Source: CAZFLM01 sp964519955
GTDB lineage: Bacteria; Armatimonadota; Chthonomonadetes; Chthonomonadales; CAJBBX01
Assembly (NCBI GenBank): GCA_964519955.1
Contig: CAZFLM010000042.1
Coordinates: forward strand, 1 to 56,544
DNA length: 56,544 bases
Direction of reading: 5' to 3'
In this document: positions 24,634 to 32,950 of the stretch, one piece after another
Position numbering within the stretch: position 1 is the first letter of the stretch
How the letters are laid out: every line of letters begins with the position of its first letter
Program-made: the position numbers and the translations under genes
Notes under the pieces: generated by a model
Database searches by the model: none
What the model saw: only the letters and a program-made list of their open reading frames with translations
Told to the model about the DNA's origin: nothing

Positions 24634-25492
24634 CGCTGTTGCCGCACAATCCGCGCCCGACAGGGCGCCGACCTCGTCGGTGGCCTTCGCCGTGCGCGGC
24701 GTCTCCTTCGGTTATCCGGAGCAGGGCCTCTGCCTGCGCGACATCACCTTCGACGTGTTGGCCGGGGAGCGCCTGGCCATCATCGGCGCGAACGGTTCGG
24801 GCAAGTCGACGCTGCTCAAGCTGCTCGACGGGCTGCACTTCGCCTCCGCCGGCAGCGTGACCGCGTACGGCCAGGACATCAGCGAGGCGGCCCTGCGCGA
24901 CGAGCGCGCGGCGTTCGCGTTTCGCCGCCGCGTCGGCTTCGTGTTCCAGAACGCGGACGCCCAGTTGTTTTGCCCAACGGTGCGTGACGAGATTGCCTTC
25001 GGCCCCCTGCAGATGCGGCTCGATCCCGCGCAGGTCGAGGGCCGCGTGGAGGATGTCGCCGAGATGCTCGGCATCGGCGGTCTGCTGGACCGCGCGCCGT
25101 TCAGGCTCTCCGGAGGCGAGAAGCGCAAGGTCGCCCTCGCATCGGTGCTCGTCACGAACCCCGACGCGGTTCTGCTCGACGAGCCGACCGGCGGTCTCGA
25201 CCCGCGCTCCCGCTGGTGGCTCGTGGAAATGCTCAACACGCTGCACCGCGCCGGCAAGACCATCGTGCTCTCCACGCACGACCTCGACGTGGCCCCGCAC
25301 GTGGCGGACCGTGCCGTTGTGCTCAGCGAGGATCACACCGTTGCGGCGGTCGGCCCGGCGGCGGAGATCCTCGACGACGAGGACCTGCTGACGCGGGTGA
25401 ACCTCATCCACGAGCACCTGCACTGGCACGGAGACATGCGCCACTCCCACGCGCACCACCATGCCGATGACGACCACGAACACGCGCACTAG
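24617..25492 (+). CDS. cbiO: CbiO, cobalt/nickel ECF transporter ATPase with His-rich tail
   Basis: A 291-residue ATPase for the CbiMQ fusion. Walker A is GANGSGKST, Q-loop VFQNADAQLF, signature LSGGEKRKVALA, Walker B VLLDEPTGGLD. The last 27 residues hold ten His with interspersed Asp/Glu (HEHLHWHGDM, then RHSHAHHHADDDHEHAH), probably a metal-binding or sensing tail. The GTG start at 24617 overlaps the fusion gene by 17 bases, so the subunits are translationally linked. Confidence 0.92.
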   Translation: MSSLASAVAAQSAPDRAPTSSVAFAVRGVSFGYPEQGLCLRDITFDVLAGERLAIIGANGSGKSTLLKLLDGLHFASAGSVTAYGQDISEAALRDERAAFAFRRRVGFVFQNADAQLFCPTVRDEIAFGPLQMRLDPAQVEGRVEDVAEMLGIGGLLDRAPFRLSGGEKRKVALASVLVTNPDAVLLDEPTGGLDPRSRWWLVEMLNTLHRAGKTIVLSTHDLDVAPHVADRAVVLSEDHTVAAVGPAAEILDDEDLLTRVNLIHEHLHWHGDMRHSHAHHHADDDHEHAH

Positions 25493-25496
25493 TCAT

Positions 25497-25518
25497 GGAC
25501 GGGCAGGGACGCCCCTCC
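25497..25518. repeat. Dispersed GC hairpin, copy 2 (inverted)
   Basis: GGACGGGCAGGGACGCCCCT with a following CC is the reverse orientation of the hairpin at 29869-29897. It sits directly after the cbiO stop. Confidence 0.7.
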
Positions 25519-25607
25519 GGCCGCGCCGGCACCTGACACCCGGCCCCCGACACCCGGCGCCAGTCGCGCCATACCACCTGCCCCCGCGGGCGCAAGGACA
25601 CCCATCG

Positions 25608-27560
25608 ATGATCCACACGGCCTTCCGACCCCTCTTCGTTGCCGTTCTGGCCGCTGCCACGACTGCCGGCTATGCGCAGGCCAAGCCCGACGCGGCGATC
25701 GACCCGGAGTTGGCGGAGGCGATCCGCAAGGCGCCGACTTCGGCGCAGTGGCCCAACTGCGACTACGCACGCCTGCTCGACACTGGCGACGTGACCGTGA
25801 AGTCCGACGGTACCGTGGTTGCCGAGTACCGCGAGACCTACAAGCTGTTCAACGAGCGGGCGAGGAGCCGGGCCGAAGTGGATCTGCCCTTCAACGCGGC
25901 CTACGAGCAGATCCAGGTCGTGCGAGCGCGGACGGTCAAGAAGAACGGCACGGTGCTGACCGTCAAACCGACCGACATCCGCATCAGCTCCCCGTACAGC
26001 GACTATGCCATGTACGACGACTCGAAGTCGGTGAGCTTCTCGATGCCGGGCGTCGAGGACGACTGCGTCATCGACTACACGTTCCGCAAGACGACGCGGC
26101 CGATCATCCTGCCGGGGCGCTTCTGGGAGTACTGGCGCTTCAGCGGCGTGGAGCCCGTCGGCGTGTGCCGCTACAAGCTCACGGCTCCCGCTGCCATGGC
26201 CATCCGCTGGAAGGTGCACAACGATCCAAGCATCAAGCCGACCGAGACCCTCGCGCCGGGCGGGAAGACCCGCACCCTCGTGTGGGAAGCCGACGCGCTG
26301 AAGCCCCTGCGCCCGGAGCCGGCTATGCCGCCGATCCGTGAGGTCACCTCCTGGCTCGAAGTCACCTCGGTCGATAGCTGGCAGGACATCTCGAAGTGGT
26401 TCTGGGGCCTGGCGAAGCCGCAGATGGCCGTCGGGCCGAAGCTCAAGGGCGCAGTCGAGAAGCTGGTGGAGGGCGCGAAGACGGACGAGGAGCGCGCCCG
26501 AGCCCTCTACGACTTCGCCGCCAACCGCGTGCGCTACGTCGGGCTGGAGTTCGGCATCTCCGCTTTCAAGCCGCACGCCGCCGACCAGGTCCACGAGAAC
26601 CTGTATGGCGACTGCAAGGACAAGGCGAACCTGCTCATCGCGATGCTGAGTGTCGTGGGCATCAAGGCGCACCCGGTGCTGCTGGAGGCAGGCGACCGTA
26701 CTCCGGCCAGCGACCGGCTGCCCGCGCTCAGCGCCTTCGACCACTGCATCACCCTCGCGGAGGTGGGCGGCAAGGAGGTCTGGCTCGACGCGACCGCCGA
26801 GACCTGCGCCTATGGCGACATCCCGGCGGCGGATCGCGGCGTCGAGGCGTTGGTCGTTCGCGACGGGGTGGGGGAGCACAAGGTCATCCCGCCCTACGAG
26901 CCCGCGGAGAACGGTTTCCAGGTGAAGACCACCGTCGACCTGGCCGACACCGGCGCCGCCGAGGTTGCCACGCAGACCACGTTCCTGGGCGGCTCGGCGC
27001 AGTACTGGCGCTCGCTCGTGCGCGGCCTGAAGCCGGACCAGCGCCCCGAGGTCATGCAGGCTTCGGTCCAGTCGTACTCGGCCGGAGCGAAGCTGAAGGA
27101 CTACAAGCTGCCGGACGGGATGGACAAGACCGGCCCGTTCGTCGTCTCGATGAGCCTGTCCGCTCCGAGCCTGGCCAAGCGCGCCGGCAGCTTCCTCATC
27201 CTGCCCGTCACCATCGGCCGCAACTCCGGCGACGACACGAACCCATTCGTCCAGGCGACGCGCGAAAGCCCCATCGTCTTCGATGAGGCCATCTCGCAGA
27301 TCTCTGAGACGATCGTGCGGCTGCCCGAGGGCTACGCGGTCGAGGAAGCGCCCACGGACATCGACATCAAGGGGTCGCAGCTCGAGTACCGGCGACGCTG
27401 CGTCGTCTCGCCGGACAAGCGCTCCGTGACGATCCAGTGGGCGAACATCGTTTCCCGCGGGCGCGTGCCCGCTGCAGACTACGCCAAGGTGCGGGCGTAC
27501 TACCAGGACGTCGACCGCGTCACCGAGGACCTCATCGTCGTGCGGAAGAAGGAAGGTTAG
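25608..27560 (+). CDS. Secreted DUF3857 and transglutaminase-like protein
   Basis: A 650-residue exported protein. Residues 1-24 are a signal peptide ending AQA. Residues of about 35-250 match DUF3857, a beta-rich domain that accompanies transglutaminase cores. The core spans about 285-405 with a complete catalytic triad: C336 in YGDCKDKA, H379 in FDHCI and D394 in WLDATAE. A DUF2569-like or beta-sandwich C-terminal part follows. Such proteins are thought to act as periplasmic peptidases or amidases rather than cross-linkers. The ATG at 25608 (AAGGA upstream) begins the signal peptide; upstream in-frame sequence is not coding. Confidence 0.82.
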   Translation: MIHTAFRPLFVAVLAAATTAGYAQAKPDAAIDPELAEAIRKAPTSAQWPNCDYARLLDTGDVTVKSDGTVVAEYRETYKLFNERARSRAEVDLPFNAAYEQIQVVRARTVKKNGTVLTVKPTDIRISSPYSDYAMYDDSKSVSFSMPGVEDDCVIDYTFRKTTRPIILPGRFWEYWRFSGVEPVGVCRYKLTAPAAMAIRWKVHNDPSIKPTETLAPGGKTRTLVWEADALKPLRPEPAMPPIREVTSWLEVTSVDSWQDISKWFWGLAKPQMAVGPKLKGAVEKLVEGAKTDEERARALYDFAANRVRYVGLEFGISAFKPHAADQVHENLYGDCKDKANLLIAMLSVVGIKAHPVLLEAGDRTPASDRLPALSAFDHCITLAEVGGKEVWLDATAETCAYGDIPAADRGVEALVVRDGVGEHKVIPPYEPAENGFQVKTTVDLADTGAAEVATQTTFLGGSAQYWRSLVRGLKPDQRPEVMQASVQSYSAGAKLKDYKLPDGMDKTGPFVVSMSLSAPSLAKRAGSFLILPVTIGRNSGDDTNPFVQATRESPIVFDEAISQISETIVRLPEGYAVEEAPTDIDIKGSQLEYRRRCVVSPDKRSVTIQWANIVSRGRVPAADYAKVRAYYQDVDRVTEDLIVVRKKEG

Positions 27561-27629
27561 GGCGCCCCCGGCAACCGACAGCCGGACGCGGGTTGCCGCC
27601 GAGGGCGGCGGTCCACGTCGGGCATGTGT

Positions 27630-27649
27630 GGCCAGACGCTGGTCTGGCC
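27630..27649. terminator. Hairpin between convergent genes
   Basis: GGCCAGAC, loop GCTG, GTCTGGCC forms a perfect 8-bp stem directly before the stop of the glycyl radical enzyme gene and after the transglutaminase gene. T runs are lacking, so it is a weak terminator at best. Confidence 0.4.
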
Positions 27650-27650
27650 C

Positions 27651-29831
27651 CTAGGCGTCGCGCTGCCCCTCCATCCGCGAGATGATCTCGTCCTGTAGCG
27701 AGCGGCCGATCCACGTGAAGTCCGCGCTGTACCCCGCCACGCGCACCAGCAGGCCGCGGTAGCGCTCCGGGTCCGCTTGCGCCGCGCGCAGCGTGTCCGC
27801 GTCCGCCACGTTGATCTGCAACTGGCTCCCACCCATCGCCACGAAGGTGCGCAGCAGCGCGACCACCTTGGCGCGGTCCTCCGGCGTCCGGATGGTCTGC
27901 TGGGCGATCTGCAGCGTCGACACGTTGCCGGCGATCATCCGCGAGTGATCCAGCGCGCAGAGCGACCGGATGAGCGCCGTCGGGCCGCCGCGCGCCTGCC
28001 CCTGCGATGCCGCCAGCGAGTCGGCGAGCGGCTGGCCCGCCGATCGGCCGTCGAGCGTGGCTCCCATCAGCTTGCCGTACGGGATGTGCATGTTCTCGCC
28101 GCCCGCCAGATGCCCCATCACGAGCGCCCGCCGCAGCGGGGTGGATCGGCGCTCCAGCGCGTCCGCCATCGTACGGATGACGCGCGCACCAACCGCATCG
28201 ACCTCCGCGTTCCCGTTGCCGAACTTCGGCAGGTGGCGGAGGCGGGCCACCACGTCGCTGTCACCCGCGGCGACCCCTTGCCAGAGCGCGGCCAGCTCGT
28301 CGGGCGCGTGCAGCGCGGCGTAGAGCATGTCCGCCGCGTTGGGCAGCCCCATCGCCTCCCAGTGCCCGTAGTAGGTCTCCGCGCCTCCGTGCGCCACGTC
28401 CGTGCACCGATCCAGGCAGACCGGCATCAGCAGTGTGGCCGTGTAGCGCGTATCGGTGACGTTCTCGTCCACCCAGATGCTGCAGTCTCGGCAGGCGTCG
28501 GCCAGCTCCTCGCAGCGCCGGTCCCATTCCGCCCAGATTCCATCGGCGCTGCGGATCCCCCGCTCGGCGCATGCTCGCAGCGTGTCGTGCGCCAGCAGCG
28601 CCAGGTTGATCCAGCCGTTCGGCGCGCCCCAGTTGCCCCGCCCGGGCGAGACGACCTCCGTGCAGCCGCTCAGCGCGTAGTCGCGGGCGTGCTCGATCGG
28701 TACGCCGATGCGCACCAGCCCCTCGATGATGGGGCGGTCGCCGTAGAAGCTGGGCTCCGCCAGCCCCTCGCCGAGCATGGTGACCGCGAGGTCGAGCACA
28801 TCCTCGGGTGTGTTCTGGTGGCAGCGGACGTAGACCGTCGGGCGGAGCAGGCGCACCGCGCGGATCGCTCGCAGCCAGAGGCGCGTCAGGCCGCAGGTGG
28901 CGTCCGACCCGTCTGGCAGCACCCCTCCCAGCGTCATCGTCTGGATGGAGCTGACGTTGACGACGCCCTCCGCCACGTCGCCGTGCAGCTTGATGAGGAA
29001 GCACTCCAGCAGCTCCTGCGCCTCGGACTCGGTCAGCCGCCCGGCGGCCAGGTCGGCCTCGTAGAACTCGCGCAGGTAGACATCGACGCGCCCGGTCGCG
29101 TCGCCCGCGGCCATGTAGGCGAACCACAGGCCCTGCAGCGCCTCGTGCAGCGTGTCGGCGGGGCCGGCTGGCACCTTGCGGCAGACGCGCGCGATGTCGC
29201 GGAGTTCGGAAGCGCGCAGGGGATCGCTGTCCGCGGCCATCCGCTCGCACGCGTCGGCGTAGGTGGCGGCGTGGGCGATGATGGCCTCGTGACCGAGGGC
29301 GAACGCGAGGCAGAAGTCGCGCTCGGCGCCGGCCTTCGTCTCGGCGAGAGCGCGCGCACGCCGCGCCAGCTCCGCTGAGCCGGTGCGGATGTACCCCGCG
29401 TAGTCCACCGCCTTGTGGTTGAACGAACCTTGCGGCGAGATGAGGCCGCGCTCCGCCATATCCCTCAGGTCGGGCCGAGCCGGAGGCGTGTTGCCGGCGA
29501 AGTGCGTGACATACCAGTCGTGACCGTCCGGCAGCCAAGAGCCGCCCGGCGGACCGTCCTCCGCGCGCAGCAGGGCGCCCACGATCAGCTCGCCGTCGCG
29601 GACAACCGGCGTCAGGCGCGGGCGCATCCAGGCGAAGACGTGCGCGTCGGCCAGGATGCGGCTGTCCGCGCAGTCTGCCGGTGGCAAAGGACACTCGCCC
29701 CGCAGCGTGGTCGCTTCGACGAACCGGCCGTAGCTCTCCGCGATGGCGCGCTCCGCCAACGCCTGCGTGCGCGGGGTCGACCCGCGGTCCACAGCCTTCG
29801 CAACGCACGGGGTCTCGACAACAACTGGCAT
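27651..29831 (-). CDS. Glycyl radical enzyme (PFL/dehydratase superfamily)
   Basis: A 726-residue oxygen-sensitive radical enzyme. The radical-site motif RVAGYSADF is at the C-terminus, putting the radical on G700, and is followed by the family-typical QDEIISR. The active-site Cys is C390 in ALSGCTEVV. A single Cys followed by TE excludes pyruvate formate-lyase (Cys-Cys) and points to the dehydratase or lyase branch (glycerol or diol dehydratase, hydroxyproline dehydratase, isethionate lyase and uncharacterised groups), where GCVE is usual. It is shorter than the 780-850 residues typical of these. The ATG at 29831 has AGGGAG upstream. No radical-SAM activating enzyme is encoded in this window. 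The substrate is unknown. Confidence 0.87.
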   Translation of the reverse strand: MPVVVETPCVAKAVDRGSTPRTQALAERAIAESYGRFVEATTLRGECPLPPADCADSRILADAHVFAWMRPRLTPVVRDGELIVGALLRAEDGPPGGSWLPDGHDWYVTHFAGNTPPARPDLRDMAERGLISPQGSFNHKAVDYAGYIRTGSAELARRARALAETKAGAERDFCLAFALGHEAIIAHAATYADACERMAADSDPLRASELRDIARVCRKVPAGPADTLHEALQGLWFAYMAAGDATGRVDVYLREFYEADLAAGRLTESEAQELLECFLIKLHGDVAEGVVNVSSIQTMTLGGVLPDGSDATCGLTRLWLRAIRAVRLLRPTVYVRCHQNTPEDVLDLAVTMLGEGLAEPSFYGDRPIIEGLVRIGVPIEHARDYALSGCTEVVSPGRGNWGAPNGWINLALLAHDTLRACAERGIRSADGIWAEWDRRCEELADACRDCSIWVDENVTDTRYTATLLMPVCLDRCTDVAHGGAETYYGHWEAMGLPNAADMLYAALHAPDELAALWQGVAAGDSDVVARLRHLPKFGNGNAEVDAVGARVIRTMADALERRSTPLRRALVMGHLAGGENMHIPYGKLMGATLDGRSAGQPLADSLAASQGQARGGPTALIRSLCALDHSRMIAGNVSTLQIAQQTIRTPEDRAKVVALLRTFVAMGGSQLQINVADADTLRAAQADPERYRGLLVRVAGYSADFTWIGRSLQDEIISRMEGQRDA

Positions 29832-29868
29832 TGCTGGCTCCCTGTCGGTCTGTCGGTACACAAGCGCG

Positions 29869-29897
29869 GTGGTGGGACGGGCGTCCCTGCCCGTCGT
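29869..29897. repeat. Dispersed GC hairpin, copy 3
   Basis: GTGGTGGGACGGGCGTCCCT then GCCCGTC: stem GACGGGC with GCCCGTC around GTCCCT. It sits between the GH20-like gene and the glycyl radical enzyme gene, which point the same way. Confidence 0.75.
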
Positions 29898-29918
29898 GGG
29901 CGGCTGCTCTCGGCTCGG

Positions 29919-31595
29919 CTACCTGGCGCTGCCCCAGGCCCGCTTCGCCCAGGCGCCCATCGCGCCGTACTTGTCTTCCCACGTCGTGTACATCGCGCCG
30001 GAGATGCCCTTCACGTCCTTCGTGCTGGCGATCCACTCGGCAATCGCGGAGCCGTCCTCGTCGCCGTCATAGTAGCCGGACAGGATCTGCTTGAGGCCAA
30101 GGTCGGCGAAGAACGGGCAGTTCTTGCCCTTCAGCCCGCCGTGCCAGTTGACGATCCCGACGTCCTTGTCGAGTCCCTTCCAGGAGCCCTTCAGCGAGCC
30201 GTTGACCGCGTAGTAGCTGTCCACGGCGTTGTGCATCGGGTCGAACATGTCGTTCCAGACCCAGATGCCCGCGTCCGGCCGCACGTCCCGGATGATCTGC
30301 GCGGCCTTGCGCACGTTCCACGCGAGCAGCTCGCCCGGCGTCATGTGTTTGCTCTGGCACAGGGCGCATTGGTTCATCACGCGCATCTCATCGTGGCCCA
30401 TCAGGAACGCCGCGGGGTGCAGCAGCTCGTTCGCCTGCTTCACCTCGTCTGCCCACTCCTCGAACACCTTCGGCTCGGAGACGCAACCGGTGATTCGGTC
30501 CTCATAGACGATGATCGGGTGGTAGTAGCTCACGCGCAAGCGCTGTCCGTCCTTGATCCGCGTATCGGCCGTCAGCTTGATGGCGGGCTGGTCGTGGTAG
30601 GCGATCCACGGGTGCAAGTTCGGATCGGCGACGCGCTGGTAGTCGCGACCCTCCTCGTAAGGCGTGCCGTCCTCTCCGCGCACGGTGACGGGACACCCGG
30701 GCCGCCGCAGCACGTTGACGAGGCCGATCTCCTCGATGCTCAGGTCGTCGACCCACAGCCTGCCGTCCTTGCCGTACCACGAGCCGAAGTAGAGGTTGGC
30801 TTCCTTGTGGTCGAGGCTGTTGAACACGATGTCGTATCGCTTCCAGTCCTGAGTGCGCTCGACGTGGAACGTCTGGAAGCTGACCGAACCCGACGTGTCC
30901 GGCGTGAGCACCTTGATCTCGGGATCGGCGGGGGCGAGGTCTTGTGTCTTGATCCAGGCCGAGACATGGTACTGGCGGTAGGGCTGCAGCTTGATGGACT
31001 GCATGATGCGGCAGTGCCGGTACTGGTTCTTGCCGATGCTCTCCATCCGCAGCGAGGTCTTGCCGCCGTGAACCACGTCATGATCCGCGAAGGTCGTGAC
31101 GCCCTCGTCGTCCTGGAACCCCCACCCGCGGAAGTGGTTCCCGCTCACATCCTCGAAGTCGCCGTTGGTTATCCGGGTCGGGTTGTCCTGCTGCAGCGTC
31201 GCCTGGCCCGCGCGCGCGACGAACAGCGCGTCCTTAACGGCGAGCCCCTCGGCATAGTTGCGGTCGTGGAAGCCACCCATCACGATGGCGATGAGGTCCA
31301 TGTGGTGCTTCTTCGCCGCCTCGCGCAGGGCTGGCGCCCGCTCCTGGGCGACGATGCCGGACAGCGCCACCCCGTTGTAGCCCACCGCCTCCGCCGCCGG
31401 CATGCGCGCGATGACCCGGTCGACCTCCTTCGGATCGTTCATGTCGCGCCAGACGAAGAGCCAGCGGTAGCGCAGAGCGGGGGGCTGCTGGAGGGGCTGA
31501 CCATCGGACCAACCCGAAGCCACCGCGAGGAGCGAGAGGCAGACGGCTGCGGTCCGCAGGTGGAAGCGCTGCAGGCGGTAGAACCTGGTGCACAT
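29919..31595 (-). CDS. Secreted GH20-like barrel protein with inserted carbohydrate-binding domain
   Basis: A 558-residue exported protein. Residues 1-29 are a signal peptide with a basic, aromatic n-region. Residues 42-130 look like the first strands of a TIM barrel (RWLFVWRDMND, VGYNGVALSG, MDLIAIVMGG). Residues 142-290 are a CBM4/9-like sandwich (ITNGDFEDVSG start, RLWVDDLSIEEI end). The barrel then resumes, with MGHDEMRVM at 399-407, where D402-E403 match the Asp-Glu pair of GH20 enzymes such as beta-hexosaminidases, and later GIWVWNDMFDPMH and SGAMYTTWEDKYG. The GH20 call is by motif only. The ATG at 31595 has GGGGGA upstream. Confidence 0.68.
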   Translation of the reverse strand: MCTRFYRLQRFHLRTAAVCLSLLAVASGWSDGQPLQQPPALRYRWLFVWRDMNDPKEVDRVIARMPAAEAVGYNGVALSGIVAQERAPALREAAKKHHMDLIAIVMGGFHDRNYAEGLAVKDALFVARAGQATLQQDNPTRITNGDFEDVSGNHFRGWGFQDDEGVTTFADHDVVHGGKTSLRMESIGKNQYRHCRIMQSIKLQPYRQYHVSAWIKTQDLAPADPEIKVLTPDTSGSVSFQTFHVERTQDWKRYDIVFNSLDHKEANLYFGSWYGKDGRLWVDDLSIEEIGLVNVLRRPGCPVTVRGEDGTPYEEGRDYQRVADPNLHPWIAYHDQPAIKLTADTRIKDGQRLRVSYYHPIIVYEDRITGCVSEPKVFEEWADEVKQANELLHPAAFLMGHDEMRVMNQCALCQSKHMTPGELLAWNVRKAAQIIRDVRPDAGIWVWNDMFDPMHNAVDSYYAVNGSLKGSWKGLDKDVGIVNWHGGLKGKNCPFFADLGLKQILSGYYDGDEDGSAIAEWIASTKDVKGISGAMYTTWEDKYGAMGAWAKRAWGSAR

Positions 31596-31716
31596 GGCAT
31601 CGTCCCCCTTCTGGTACCGGCCAGTTCCTTGCTCGTGCCGCCGAGTCCTGCGAGCCTGCCCGCCCGTGCAACCGGTCTGAGGTGGCCACTCCTCCGCAAA
31701 TCCGTGAAACCAGATG

Positions 31717-31740
31717 TATACTTAGATCGTTAGCTAATCA
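31717..31740 (+). promoter_or_regulatory. Probable promoter/operator of the arsR-sdpI pair
   Basis: An AT-rich island in GC-rich DNA upstream of the ArsR-type gene. TATACT (31717-31722) is a good -10. The perfect palindrome TTAGCTAA (31730-31737), next to TTAGAT, lies around the expected transcription start and is a likely site for autorepression. No clear -35 is seen. Confidence 0.5.
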
Positions 31741-31759
31741 TTGACAGAAGTGGGCAGCC

Positions 31760-32044
31760 ATGAACGATCTGGTCTTCAAGGCGTTAGCGGATCCGACGAG
31801 GCGGCGCATCCTGCGCTTGCTGAACAAGGGCGAGATGACGGCGGGGCAGATCGCCGCGCATTTCGACATCAGCGCGCCGTCGATGTCGCATCACTTCAAC
31901 GTGCTGAAGCAAGCCGATATGGTTGCCGTGCGGCGGGAGGGGCAGCAGCTCTACTACTCGCTCGACACCACCGTGTTCCAAGATGTCGTGGCCGTCCTGA
32001 TGGACATCTTCGCGAAGGACGGCTCGGAAGGAACAGACCGATGA
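31760..32044 (+). CDS. sdpR: ArsR-family repressor, SdpR-like
   Basis: A 94-residue winged-helix repressor. It begins LVFKALADPTRRRILRLL, the ArsR/SdpR N-terminal helix pair, and the recognition region is IAAHFDISAPSMSHHFNVLK. No metal-binding Cys pair (CVC motif) is present, so it is not a classical metal sensor. It overlaps the next gene by ATGA (32041-32044). In Bacillus, SdpR represses sdpRI and is titrated by the immunity protein SdpI; the same pairing is seen here. The symbol is by analogy. Confidence 0.85.
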   Translation: MNDLVFKALADPTRRRILRLLNKGEMTAGQIAAHFDISAPSMSHHFNVLKQADMVAVRREGQQLYYSLDTTVFQDVVAVLMDIFAKDGSEGTDR

Positions 32045-32691
32045 AGACGAACCGGGCTCACCTCACCATCTTCCTGATGCTCATCGGCACGCTGCTGTAC
32101 ACGGCCATCGTGTACCCGCACTTGCCGGAGCGCATCCCGATCCACTGGAACATACGGGGCGAGATCGATGGCTGGGCGCCCAAGCACATGGCGTTTGTGT
32201 TCGGCCCCGGGCTCATCGCGTTCGGCTGGCTGCTCTTCGCGATCCTGCCCGCCCTGTCGCCGCGGCAGTTCAGCATGGAGTCCTTCCGCTCGACCTACAA
32301 CCTGATCATGGTCATCATGGCGGGGCTGATGGCGTTCGTCGGCGTTGTCTCCACCCAGGCTGCGCTGACCCAGGGCTTGGACGTGTCGCGGCTGATGATC
32401 TCGGGCATGTGCTTCTTCTTCGCGGCGATGGGCAATCTGCTGACCAAGGTGAAGCGCAACTTCTTCATGGGCTTCCGCACCCCGTGGACGCTTGCGAGCG
32501 AGACAGTCTGGACGCTCACGCACCGCATGGGTGGCCGCCTCTTCTTCGTGGGGGGCATCCTCGGGGGCATCGGGGCGCTGGTCGGCGTGCCGTTCATGGC
32601 GTGCTTCGCCCTGATCATGGTCATCGCCCTCTGGCCGTGCGTCTACTCGTACATCGCGTACAAGCGGCTGGAGGACAGTGGGATGCTGTAA
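32041..32691 (+). CDS. sdpI: SdpI/DUF1648 family membrane protein
   Basis: A 216-residue protein with about six membrane helices. The N-terminal DUF1648 signature is YPHLPERIPIHWNIRGEIDG at about 22-41. The SdpI-type C-terminal half includes GNLLTKVKRNFFMGFRTPWT. In Bacillus subtilis the homologue gives immunity to the SdpC toxin and holds SdpR at the membrane. No SdpA, SdpB or SdpC is seen here, so a toxin target is not shown. It is translationally coupled to the repressor by an ATGA overlap. Confidence 0.82.
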   Translation: MKTNRAHLTIFLMLIGTLLYTAIVYPHLPERIPIHWNIRGEIDGWAPKHMAFVFGPGLIAFGWLLFAILPALSPRQFSMESFRSTYNLIMVIMAGLMAFVGVVSTQAALTQGLDVSRLMISGMCFFFAAMGNLLTKVKRNFFMGFRTPWTLASETVWTLTHRMGGRLFFVGGILGGIGALVGVPFMACFALIMVIALWPCVYSYIAYKRLEDSGML

Positions 32692-32950
32692 GGCGGACCG
32701 TCGGCCCGGCGGGGCGCGGAGGCCCCGCCCCACGGGGTGGTGCGTCGAACGAGGCGGCTCGGCCTTGTCGCGCACCAACCTGTAGGGTGCGACCTCCGCG
32801 TCGCGCTGGGGACGCTGCGGAATGACCGGCGCCGCAAGACACGGCGTCCGCCCATGAGCACTGGGAACAAGGTATCGCGGCGGCGGCAGGCGAATCTAGG
32901 CCTGCCGCCGCTACTGCGTCTCGGCGGACATCGTGCGAAGGACGGCAACC
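32692..32950. repeat. Spacer with several GC hairpins upstream of the DegT gene
   Basis: Three hairpin-forming segments occur here. One is GGGGCGCGGAGGCCCCGCCC at 32711-32730. A second is GTGCGACCTCCGCGTCGCGC around 32787-32806. The third is a perfect 12-bp stem with an 8-base loop at 32880-32891 and 32900-32911, only 39 bases before the DegT start and without a T run. No gene is seen. Confidence 0.65.

Noticed and set aside
27777..29378. Plus-strand frame over the glycyl radical enzyme gene
   Set aside because: It is antisense to a gene with both catalytic motifs, and its own sequence has no recognisable domain.
31741..31746. TTGACA as the -35 of the arsR-like gene
   Set aside because: It is only 14 bases before the ATG, leaving no room for a -10 and a leader. 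The TATACT at 31717 fits better.
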